Shown in pieces: positions 26,119-33,881 of a DNA stretch of 64,000 nt. Source of the stretch: UBA5794 sp963714375. GTDB taxonomy: Bacteria; Actinomycetota; Acidimicrobiia; Spongiisociales; UBA5794. Numbering within the stretch: the first letter of the stretch is position 1; each line of letters starts with the position of its first letter. A program made the position numbers and the translations under genes. The notes beneath the pieces were generated by a model that was given only the letters and a program-made list of their open reading frames with translations, did no database searches and was not told the origin of the DNA. The stretch is from positions 310,001-374,000 of the forward strand of contig CAVQOG010000003.1 in NCBI GenBank assembly GCA_963714375.1. The letters run 5' to 3'.

Positions 26119-26955
26119 TCAACCGATTGAGATCATGGCAACGGCAGATACCGCCAACACAATCCCGAACCACTGAGATGTGACCAGCCGTTCATGAAGG
26201 AACAGGGCCGCGAGCACAACGGTGACGGCCGGGAACATGGCAATGGCCACACCGACAACGACGAGTTCGCCGCGCTGGGACGCAGATACAAAGAACCCCA
26301 TCCCAAGGCCGGCGAGAGCACCTGCGAGCACCGTGGACGTCACTGCGTTCTTCTCCACCCGGTGTGGCGCGCCCAAAACAAGCATCGCCATGGTTGCAAG
26401 TACTGCGGCACCTGCGCGACCTGCCACAGCAGATGTCAAACCCGATTCCTCAGATGTCGCTGAGTACGCAACAACCATGGCAGCGAATCCTGATCCGGCG
26501 ACGATTCCGTGGAGTACCCCGGTCGCTGAGAGATGCGCTTCACCGGGGACGTAGCCAATCAGAATGACCGAGAGGACGCCGAATCCAAGTCCAACGGCGA
26601 CGACTGTCGAGGGTCGTTCACCACCAGCAAGCCCAACAATGATGGGAAGCATTGCTCCGAAGGTCGCAGCAATGGTCGCAACGACGCCAACGGACGCGAC
26701 CGAAAACCCCCGGTACATGACAACGACACCGAGGGCGGAACCCGCTCCAGCCACGAGGCCGAGGAGGGCATCATTGGCGATAATCTCACCACCGAAGATC
26801 ACAGCGACGATCGCTATAACGGGAAGACCCGCCCACTGCGACCATGCCGCAACGGCATACGGACTTGACCGCTTCGAGGCGATACCGCCGAAGAAGTCCG
26901 CGCTACCGATCAACCCGATCGACAGCAGCACGAGCACCAAAACATCGGGATTCAT
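26119..26955 (-). CDS. EamA/DMT-family transporter
   Basis: A roughly ten-helix membrane protein of the drug/metabolite transporter superfamily with the internal two-fold EamA repeat. Visible features are GLIGSADFFGGIASKRSSPY, WSQWAGLPVIAIVAVIFGG, and the second-half MFPAVTVVLAALFLHERL typical of DMT proteins. I placed the start at the ATG at 26955 (278 residues), because the open frame upstream to 27057 runs through hairpins and repeats. It is paralogous to, and head-to-head with, the next gene. The substrate is unknown. Confidence 0.8.
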   Translation of the reverse strand: MNPDVLVLVLLSIGLIGSADFFGGIASKRSSPYAVAAWSQWAGLPVIAIVAVIFGGEIIANDALLGLVAGAGSALGVVVMYRGFSVASVGVVATIAATFGAMLPIIVGLAGGERPSTVVAVGLGFGVLSVILIGYVPGEAHLSATGVLHGIVAGSGFAAMVVAYSATSEESGLTSAVAGRAGAAVLATMAMLVLGAPHRVEKNAVTSTVLAGALAGLGMGFFVSASQRGELVVVGVAIAMFPAVTVVLAALFLHERLVTSQWFGIVLAVSAVAMISIG

Positions 26956-26993
26956 CGGATGCACCGTACCGGTGGTTCCGACAACAGACGTCA

Positions 26994-27072
26994 GGAGTCC
27001 AGCTTGCTGGACTCCAAGGAATCCCGCTTCGGGTTCCCGACGCCCGACGTCGGTCATCGGTCATCGGTCCTC
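26994..27072. repeat. Hairpins and a heptamer array in the divergent EamA promoter region
   Basis: A perfect 10-bp hairpin, GGAGTCCAGC-TT-GCTGGACTCC (26994-27015), is followed by a second imperfect hairpin (27016-27037). A heptamer array (CGACGCC, CGACGTC, GGTCATC, GGTCATC, GGTCCTC; 27038-27072) comes next. It lies between the starts of two divergent transporter genes, so it sits within or beside their promoters. Confidence 0.7.
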
Positions 27073-27093
27073 TGACATGCATAGTCTCACCGG

Positions 27094-27921
27094 ATGACCC
27101 AACTCCTCGCCATCACTTCCGCAGCCCTTTTCGGCATCGCTGACTTCGCTGGCGGAATCGCGACACGTCGATTGCCTGCATGGACAGTCACGGCGTGGTC
27201 ACAGCTTCTTGGCACACCCTTTCTTGTTGTCGGACTCGTCGTTGTGGCAGCACCGGAGGTGACGCGCCCCGACCTCCTATGGGGTGCAGCAGGTGGACTT
27301 TTCGGCCTTGTTGGGCTGGCAATCATGTACGCAACGCTCGCCGCGGGTGCAATGTCCGTGGTAGCCCCGATCATCGGTGCGGGTGCAGCAGTCATCCCGG
27401 TCATCTGGGCGGTCGCGACTGGGGAATCGATGAGTCCGCTCGAATGGGCCGGAATTGCGGGTGCTGGAGGAGCCGTTGCGCTCCTGGCATCCCAACCGGG
27501 AACCGGAAGGATCAATCGGAGGCTGTTCCTCCAGGCATTGGCCGCAGCATTTGGGTTCGGCGTGTTCTTCATCGCCCTTGGACAGACGAACGAGGCATCC
27601 GGCTTGTGGCCCCTCGCAGCTGCAAGAATTGTGACCATTCCCGTAGCATTCTCGGTCGTGGTCCTCACGAAAACGCGGCCGATCACGCCGAAGGGATCGT
27701 GGCGACTTATCGCAATTGCAGGTTTCTTCGACATGACGGCCAATATCGCCATCGTCCTCGCTGTTCAACGCGGACCGCTCGGAATCAATGCGGTGCTCGG
27801 CAGTCTCTATCCCCTCTTCACGGTTGCCGCAGCGATCATCATTCTCAAGGAGCGCCCAACCGCACGCCAGTTCGTAGGCATCACACTCGCTGTGGCATCG
27901 ATCGTCGTACTTGCGATCTAG
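27094..27921 (+). CDS. EamA/DMT-family transporter
   Basis: A 275-residue, roughly ten-helix EamA transporter, paralogous to the divergent gene: both begin near a (S/A)AxFGIADFAGGIATRR-like motif and contain a TAWSQ/AAWSQ segment. The second repeat ends in NAVLGSLYPLFTVAAAIIIL with KERPT, the usual DMT signature. The start ATG at 27094 lies just after the heptamer array. The substrate cannot be predicted. Confidence 0.85.
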   Translation: MTQLLAITSAALFGIADFAGGIATRRLPAWTVTAWSQLLGTPFLVVGLVVVAAPEVTRPDLLWGAAGGLFGLVGLAIMYATLAAGAMSVVAPIIGAGAAVIPVIWAVATGESMSPLEWAGIAGAGGAVALLASQPGTGRINRRLFLQALAAAFGFGVFFIALGQTNEASGLWPLAAARIVTIPVAFSVVVLTKTRPITPKGSWRLIAIAGFFDMTANIAIVLAVQRGPLGINAVLGSLYPLFTVAAAIIILKERPTARQFVGITLAVASIVVLAI

Positions 27922-29123
27922 CGAGAAACCCGGTGTTCCGCCCGGTCGGCAGGAATTGAGAACCCAACCACTCCACCGTCACCGGGGTGGATCCAGATGT
28001 TGCCGCCTAGCGCTACCACAAGATCATGGGCAATCGCAAGGCCGAGGCCCGCGCCGCCCGAGTCCCGAGTTCGGGCCGCGTCCGAACGCGTGAAGCTATC
28101 GAATGCCCGTTCAGCGAACTCAGGATCAAATCCACGGCCTTGATCCGAAACGACGATCGTTGCCCCTCCTGTGTTCGTGACCTCGACCGTGACGGAAGAG
28201 CCACTTGGTGCATGACGCACCGCGTTGTCAAGGAGATTCCGAACGATCCTCCCTACAGCCAGCGGCGAAGTGTCGACAACGACTCGCAGAGTTGCCTTGA
28301 GCGCAATGCTGACGCCCCTCCTATCAGCAACAGGAGTAACAATCTCCACCGTCTCGTCAACAAGCTCGGTTACATCGACACGCTGAACAGCAAGCGGGAC
28401 ATCTCCCGCTTGGATCCGCGCCAACAAGAAGAGGTCCTCCACAAGGGTGTGCAGGACGGTTATGTCGGCTTGAAGCGATGCGAAGTACCGGTCAGGATCA
28501 GGAGCTACACCATCACTGAGAGCCTCAGTAGCAGCCTGCATCGAAGCAAGCGGCGTTCGCAGATCGTGGGAGACTGCGGCAAAGAAGTCACGCCGCCGCG
28601 CGTCCTCGCTATCACGTTCCTCTGCTGCGACTGCGAGCTGTCGTGCGAGTTCATCCAGCTCGCGTGCAAGCGAACCGATCTCGTCCACCCGAATCACACC
28701 AGTTCTCACATCAGACTCACCAGACGCAACCCTCCGTGCTGCATCTGACATACGGCTGAGATCCGTCGTCAGGCTCCTCGCCGCCGTGACTGCGAAAGTA
28801 ACGGCTGTCACAAGCCCAAAACCCAACACCACGAGGACCAGCGTGAGGTCATGGCTCGAAAAGAACATCCGGTTTGCCGCAATCAGGAGGCCGAGTGAAG
28901 CGACAACCAATGACACGAGAGAGAGTGCGAACAATGTGGTCAGAAGCCTGTGGGAGCGCCGTGCAAGGAGTGGCAGGAATGCGGCCGCTATCCCAGACAC
29001 CGTCGCCATCAACATGAAGATGATCGCGAGCTCGAACCGCTCCCCCCCCGACGGTTGCATCGTCACCTCGAACAGCGCAAGCCCGACCAGCACCGCCGTC
29101 ATGGACCCAAGGACGATCCTCAC
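27918..29123 (-). CDS. Sensor histidine kinase with HAMP domain
   Basis: A membrane kinase with several N-terminal helices, a HAMP-like linker (AARSLTTDLSRMSDAARRVA) and the kinase core: H-box RDFFAAVSHDLRTPLASMQA, N-box VGRIVRNLLDNAVRHAPSG, and VVSDQGRGFDPEF then GGAGLGLAIAHDLV. I chose the GTG at 29123 because it overlaps the response-regulator stop in a GTGA arrangement, giving 401 residues. An ATG at 29150 would overlap further. It pairs with the OmpR-family regulator upstream. The signal is unknown. Confidence 0.9.
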   Translation of the reverse strand: MRIVLGSMTAVLVGLALFEVTMQPSGGERFELAIIFMLMATVSGIAAAFLPLLARRSHRLLTTLFALSLVSLVVASLGLLIAANRMFFSSHDLTLVLVVLGFGLVTAVTFAVTAARSLTTDLSRMSDAARRVASGESDVRTGVIRVDEIGSLARELDELARQLAVAAEERDSEDARRRDFFAAVSHDLRTPLASMQAATEALSDGVAPDPDRYFASLQADITVLHTLVEDLFLLARIQAGDVPLAVQRVDVTELVDETVEIVTPVADRRGVSIALKATLRVVVDTSPLAVGRIVRNLLDNAVRHAPSGSSVTVEVTNTGGATIVVSDQGRGFDPEFAERAFDSFTRSDAARTRDSGGAGLGLAIAHDLVVALGGNIWIHPGDGGVVGFSIPADRAEHRVSR

Positions 29124-29806
29124 GCTTCGAACCGATATCCGCGGCCCCACACGGTCGTGATACGTTCTGGGTTGTCCGGATCGATCTCAATCTTCTGGCG
29201 AAGTCTTCGGATATGGACGGTCACCGTGGAGGAATCCTGCCAGTCGGAGCTTGATCCCCAGACCTTCTCGAGCAGCTCAGCGCGAGAAAACACGGTCTTT
29301 GGATGTGACACCAAACAGACGAGTAGGTCAAATTCGAGCGGCGGCATTGCAACCGGGTCACCGGCCAAACGTACCTCGCGTGACAAACCATCGATGGTCA
29401 GGTCACCGCTCTCAATGTGTTGTGGTGGGGGATCGTCTGGCGCGGCTCTGCGGAGTACGGCACGAACTCTTGCAGCAACTTCCCGAGGACTGAACGGCTT
29501 GACGATGTAGTCGTCCGCACCTAGTTCGAGACCAAGGAGCTTGTCGGTTTCCGTCGATCGGGCGGTGAGCAAGATGACCGGAACATCGGTCTGCTCACGG
29601 AGTTTCGACAAGACGGAATAGCCGTCAAGCTCGGGCAGCATCACATCAAGCAGGATCAGCGCGGGATCGATCTCTTCAACTGCGGACAGTGCCGCCAAAC
29701 CGTCAGCTACCTCGTGCGTTTCGAAGCCGTCCCGAGCGAGGTACGTGCATACGACCTCACGAACCATCGGTTCATCGTCGACGACCAGCACTGTCTGTTT
29801 CAGCAT
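29120..29806 (-). CDS. OmpR/PhoB-family response regulator
   Basis: The receiver domain has the acidic pocket VLVVDDEPMVR, the phospho-accepting aspartate in LILLDVMLPELDGY, and the Thr/Lys switch (VILLTARS, DDYIVKPFSPRE). The C-terminal winged helix (about residues 130-228) reads LSREVRLAGDPVAMPPLEFD and RRLRQKIEIDPDNPERITTV with WGRGYRFEA. I use the ATG at 29806 (LKQTVLVVDDE), giving 228 residues. It is translated together with the downstream histidine kinase (GTGA overlap), a classical two-component pair. Confidence 0.93.
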   Translation of the reverse strand: MLKQTVLVVDDEPMVREVVCTYLARDGFETHEVADGLAALSAVEEIDPALILLDVMLPELDGYSVLSKLREQTDVPVILLTARSTETDKLLGLELGADDYIVKPFSPREVAARVRAVLRRAAPDDPPPQHIESGDLTIDGLSREVRLAGDPVAMPPLEFDLLVCLVSHPKTVFSRAELLEKVWGSSSDWQDSSTVTVHIRRLRQKIEIDPDNPERITTVWGRGYRFEA

Positions 29807-29881
29807 GACCCGATAGTACGACGACCTGCCTGTCACCGGTCGCGTCCCACAACAGAGGAACGACCCTTTGGCTTCTCGGCT

Positions 29882-30061
29882 CTAGTGGGAGTAGGGGATG
29901 ATCGCCTTGTTGATGATCCTCCACGCCTCGTCATCGTGATAGATCGTGTCGTGGTGGGAGCGCATGTGCTCGCGGGCCACTTCGAGGGTCTTCTTCTCGT
30001 CCGCTGCCTCACTCTTGTACGTGCATCCGGGAACGAGGTGTTCGCATACAAATTGATTCAT
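29882..30061 (-). CDS. Small DUF1059-like cysteine/histidine protein
   Basis: From the ATG at 30061 the protein has 59 residues, starting NQFVCEHLVPGCTYKSEA and containing REHMRSHHDTIYHDDEAW. The spacing of two cysteines and a histidine cluster resembles DUF1059, small proteins thought to bind metal. The function is unknown. The frame is open far upstream over the kbl promoter, but only this segment is family-like. Confidence 0.7.
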   Translation of the reverse strand: MNQFVCEHLVPGCTYKSEAADEKKTLEVAREHMRSHHDTIYHDDEAWRIINKAIIPYSH

Positions 30062-30170
30062 GGCTACTCCAAACCTCACGGGCTGACCACAATACCTCCG
30101 TCGGGCCACCGATGACACCGACCATTCACACGCCTGACGATCGCGCCATACACTCAGCGGTGGAGGTTCC

Positions 30171-31361
30171 ATGACGACGAGATTTCTCGAACATCTCGCA
30201 GCCGAAGCTGCCGAGATCCGGGCAGCCGGTCTACACAAAGCCGAACGCGTACTTTCCTCGCCCCAGGATGCGGTGATCACCCTCGAGGATGGGTCACAGG
30301 TGATCAACTTCTGCGCAAACAACTACCTCGGTCTCGCAAACAGTCCCCTGCTCGAAGCGGTAGCCAAGGATGCGATCGACCGCTACGGGTACGGCATGGC
30401 ATCGGTACGGTTCATCTGTGGCACTCAGACCGTCCACAAGGATCTCGAAGCGACGATCAGCCGCTTCGTACACAAGGAAGACGCGATCCTCTACTCGTCT
30501 TGTTGGGATGCCAATGGTGGGCTCTTCGAAACGGTACTTGGATCCGAGGATGCGGTCATCTCGGACGCCCTCAACCACGCATCAATCATCGATGGTGTTC
30601 GACTCTGCAAGGCCAACCGATATCGGTACAACAACAACGACATGGTCGACCTCGAAAAGCAGCTCGTCGCGGCCAAGGATGCCCGATTCAGGCTGATCGC
30701 GACCGACGGTGTCTTTTCGATGGACGGCATCATTGCGAATCTGCCCGCGATTTGTGACCTCGCGGACGAATACGACGCAATGGTCATGGTCGACGACTCT
30801 CACGCAATCGGGTTCGTTGGGCCAAATGGCGGTGGAACCCCCGACTACTGGGGTGTTGTCGACCGAATCGACATCCTGACGGGGACCTTTGGCAAGGCAC
30901 TCGGAGGTGCAAGCGGCGGCTACACGGCAGGTCAAAAGGAACTCGTCGCGATCCTTCGTCAGCGGTCACGCCCGTACCTGTTTTCAAACTCGCTGGCACC
31001 AGTTATCAGCGCCACGACCATCGCAGCGATCGATCTCCTCGAAGGATCTGCAGATCTCAGAACCAAATTGGCGCACAATGCGGCTCGGTTCAGAGCAGGG
31101 ATGGAAACCATCGGATTCACCCTTGCAGGTGCCGAGCACCCCATCATTCCGGTGATGTTGGGCGACGCGACGGTCGCGGCAGAGATGGCAAACGCCCTCC
31201 TCGACAAAGGTATCTATGTCATCGGTTTCTCCTTCCCGGTTGTTCCTCGGGGTGAAGCTCGGATACGAACCCAGATGTCGGCAGCGCATACCGACGACCA
31301 CATCGACGCTGCCATCGATGCCTTTGGCCGTGTCGGTCGAACGCTCGGGGTGGTCGCCTGA
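30171..31361 (+). CDS. kbl: Glycine C-acetyltransferase (2-amino-3-ketobutyrate CoA ligase)
   Basis: A PLP enzyme of 396 residues that cleaves 2-amino-3-ketobutyrate with CoA to glycine and acetyl-CoA, the second step of threonine catabolism. Motifs are INFCANNYLGLANSP, SDALNHASIIDGVRLCKA, MVDDSHAIGFVG and the PLP-lysine loop LTGTFGKALGGASGGY. The stop overlaps the tdh ATG by one base (TGATG), so the pair forms an operon although the usual order in some bacteria is the same two genes reversed in dosage only. Confidence 0.95.
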   Translation: MTTRFLEHLAAEAAEIRAAGLHKAERVLSSPQDAVITLEDGSQVINFCANNYLGLANSPLLEAVAKDAIDRYGYGMASVRFICGTQTVHKDLEATISRFVHKEDAILYSSCWDANGGLFETVLGSEDAVISDALNHASIIDGVRLCKANRYRYNNNDMVDLEKQLVAAKDARFRLIATDGVFSMDGIIANLPAICDLADEYDAMVMVDDSHAIGFVGPNGGGTPDYWGVVDRIDILTGTFGKALGGASGGYTAGQKELVAILRQRSRPYLFSNSLAPVISATTIAAIDLLEGSADLRTKLAHNAARFRAGMETIGFTLAGAEHPIIPVMLGDATVAAEMANALLDKGIYVIGFSFPVVPRGEARIRTQMSAAHTDDHIDAAIDAFGRVGRTLGVVA

Positions 31362-32386
31362 TGCGCGCGCTCGTGAAGTCCAAACCCGAGCCAGGGATTT
31401 GGCTCGAGGACGTCTCCATGCCTGATGTCGGCCCGAACGATGTCCTGATCGCCGTTCAGAAGACGTCGATCTGTGGAACCGATCTCCACATCGTCGCGTG
31501 GGACGAGTGGGCGGCATCAACGATTCCGGTTCCGATGGTTGTGGGGCACGAATACATGGGTGTTGTGGCTGGGGTTGGGTCTGAAGTCCAGGGCATCACG
31601 GTCGGTCAGCGCGTGTCGGGAGAGGGCCACATCGTGTGTGGACGGTGTCGAAACTGCCAAGCCGGGAGACGCCACCTCTGCATTCGGACGAAGGGTGTCG
31701 GCGTGAACCGGCCGGGAGCCTTCGCCGAATTTGTCGCCATCCCGGGTTCGAACGTTCAGCCACTCCCCGATGATGTGAGCGACGACATCGGCTGCATTCT
31801 CGATCCACTCGGGAACGCGGTTCATACGACACTCAATTACGACCTTGTCGGCGAGGATGTGCTGATCACGGGGGCTGGTCCAATCGGCATGATGTCTGTG
31901 GCAATCGCCAGGCACGTCGGCGCGAGGAGCATCGTGGTCACCGATGTCAACGAATATCGGTTGCGGCTGGCCGAAACACTTGGAGCCGATGTCGAACTCG
32001 ACCCGACGCAGGGAACACTCAAAGATGTGATGGACAAACTCGGCATGACCGAAGGCTTCGACGTCGGGCTCGAAATGTCTGGACACCCCGATGCGCTCCA
32101 CGACATGATCTCGACGATGAGCAATGGGGGCAAGATCGCCCTTCTCGGCATTCCTCCGAAGCAGGCACCGATCGATTGGAATGACATCGTCTTCAAGGGT
32201 CTGACGATGCAAGGTATCTATGGACGCCGGATGTTCGAGACGTGGTACACAATGCTCGCCATGCTTCAAACGGGTCTCGATGTGTCCCGCGTGATCACGC
32301 ACCACTTCGATGCTGCGAACTTCGAGGAAGCCTTCGACGTTGTCCGCTCCGGTGACTGCGGGAAAGTGGTGTTGGACTGGTCCTGA
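31361..32386 (+). CDS. tdh: L-threonine 3-dehydrogenase
   Basis: A zinc medium-chain dehydrogenase of 341 residues that oxidises threonine to 2-amino-3-ketobutyrate for Kbl. The catalytic zinc residues are in TSICGTDLHIVAWDEW and VVGHEYMG. The structural zinc cysteines are in CGRCRNCQAGRRHLC. The Rossmann motif is ITGAGPIGMMSVAIARHVGA. It is co-translated with kbl. Together they give the cell threonine-to-glycine conversion. Confidence 0.95.
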   Translation: MRALVKSKPEPGIWLEDVSMPDVGPNDVLIAVQKTSICGTDLHIVAWDEWAASTIPVPMVVGHEYMGVVAGVGSEVQGITVGQRVSGEGHIVCGRCRNCQAGRRHLCIRTKGVGVNRPGAFAEFVAIPGSNVQPLPDDVSDDIGCILDPLGNAVHTTLNYDLVGEDVLITGAGPIGMMSVAIARHVGARSIVVTDVNEYRLRLAETLGADVELDPTQGTLKDVMDKLGMTEGFDVGLEMSGHPDALHDMISTMSNGGKIALLGIPPKQAPIDWNDIVFKGLTMQGIYGRRMFETWYTMLAMLQTGLDVSRVITHHFDAANFEEAFDVVRSGDCGKVVLDWS

Positions 32387-32387
32387 G

Positions 32388-32687
32388 AGTCGGACGTCAG
32401 ACGACAGACGTCGGAGCCCCCCTGCGCCTCGCCATGCTCGGCGCGTCCCCCGCAAGCGGGAGGACGGGGAGAAGAAGTGAAGCCAGAAGTCAGATGGGAA
32501 CGCGTACCCAGGGTAAGTTCTGGCTGGAACTGCACACCGACCGTGGCGGTGGGTGACAGCCCAGAGAACGACAGACCGAGGGTGAGTCCGCCTCAAGTCG
32601 CGAGCCGCCGAGCAGGCGCCAGGTCACTCTCCATCGTCGCGGTACTCATCTGCCGTCCCCCTGAAAGTGGACCGGGATCCTCAGGCT
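32388..32687. repeat. Gene-free space with three repeat types between tdh and dpaL
   Basis: Between the convergent tdh and dpaL genes lie a heptamer array (AGTCGGA, CGTCAGA, CGACAGA, CGTCGGA; 32388-32415), a GC-rich stem-rich stretch (about 32417-32470), a second short array (GAAGTGA, AGCCAGA, AGTCAGA; 32474-32494) and a CGCGTACCCAGGG half-copy (32501-32513). I see no coding signal in the remaining ~170 bases. Confidence 0.65.
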
Positions 32688-33881
32688 TCAGTTCTCAACG
32701 GTGGCTGGGCTACGACCGACGATTCGGGTGTAGTTGGCGGGATCCGTTGCGCCTTCGGTGACGATGACGAGGGCGATGTCGTCAGGACCGAGATTGAGTT
32801 GATCACGGAGGTCTGGGCGACGATCAACCAGACACAGGAGGGTTGCAAGCGACGCCGCTCCGGTCTCGCCTGCCACGATGCCCTCGGCAGCGAGGAGGCG
32901 CATCGCTTCTTCTGCCCACTCATCGTCGAACGCCACAACAGCGTCAAGACCGTCGTTGAGGACGGGGAATGCGATTGGTGAGGCGGTACCACAGTTGAGT
33001 CCAGCCATCATCGTGTCGTGCGTTCCAGGAATCGAGACGACCTCGCCAGACTCGATTGCTGCCAGCACACAGGATGCAACGCTCGGCTCTCCACCGATGA
33101 ACACGGGACGTGGTTCCGCTTCAGCGAACTTCGCGATCATCGCAACAGCGAGCGCACCGACGCCCATCGGCGCCGAAACCACCGTGGCCATCGGCAGGCC
33201 CATTGCTGCCTCCTGATCCTCGATCTCGAACATCAGCGTCGAGTAGCCGTCAATGACCCACTGGGGAACTGTTTCGTAGCCGGGCCATGATGTGTCGGAT
33301 ACCACAAGCGTTCGATCTCCGGCAGCTGCAGCCGCCACCTTCACCGCGTCGTCGTAGGGTCCGTCCACAACGGTGACTGTGGCCCCTTCGGCGACAATCG
33401 CATCGATACGCGCCTGCACCATGTCGATGGGGACCCAGACATGCGCGTCCAACCCAAGGAGCTGCGCCATACGGGCGACCGCCCGACCGTGGTTCCCGTC
33501 CGTCGCCGTTGCGAGGGTCAACGGCAGATGTGGTCGAATCATGGCGGCAAAAGCCTCAATAGTGTCCCATCCGTCCGAGTCGATACCGGTGCGTCGAATG
33601 ATCGACCGATACGACGCCCACGACGCGCCGAGCATCTTGAAGGCTGGAAGACCAAGCCGAATCGACTCGTCCTTCACATAGAGAGCACCGATTCCGAGCC
33701 GATCGGCCAACGCTGGAACCACCCGAAGTGGGGTTCGTTCGTACCCGGGAAGCCGTCGGTGCAGGGTGAGAGGGTCGCGGGTCGACGGCTTGGCTGGTGG
33801 GTGTGGGGTGACATTGTTGAGAAGGACCCTTGGATCCGAAGTTGGTGGGTCCGAAACTGGTCGATCAGATATCGGTGGCAC
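32688..33881 (-). CDS. ygeX: Diaminopropionate ammonia-lyase-like PLP enzyme
   Basis: A fold-type II PLP enzyme resembling YgeX/DpaL, which splits 2,3-diaminopropionate into pyruvate and two ammonia. The PLP lysine is in LGLPAFKMLGASWASYR. TATDGNHGRAVARMAQ binds the cofactor, and the glycine loop is SAPMGVGALAVAMIAKF. GTG at 33881 is the best start, giving 397 residues and a 17-base overlap with the ygfK-like gene. The frame is open to 34064, but that part lies inside ygfK. It is the last gene of the minus-strand purine-type operon. Threonine dehydratase-like activity is an alternative. Confidence 0.8.
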   Translation of the reverse strand: MPPISDRPVSDPPTSDPRVLLNNVTPHPPAKPSTRDPLTLHRRLPGYERTPLRVVPALADRLGIGALYVKDESIRLGLPAFKMLGASWASYRSIIRRTGIDSDGWDTIEAFAAMIRPHLPLTLATATDGNHGRAVARMAQLLGLDAHVWVPIDMVQARIDAIVAEGATVTVVDGPYDDAVKVAAAAAGDRTLVVSDTSWPGYETVPQWVIDGYSTLMFEIEDQEAAMGLPMATVVSAPMGVGALAVAMIAKFAEAEPRPVFIGGEPSVASCVLAAIESGEVVSIPGTHDTMMAGLNCGTASPIAFPVLNDGLDAVVAFDDEWAEEAMRLLAAEGIVAGETGAASLATLLCLVDRRPDLRDQLNLGPDDIALVIVTEGATDPANYTRIVGRSPATVEN

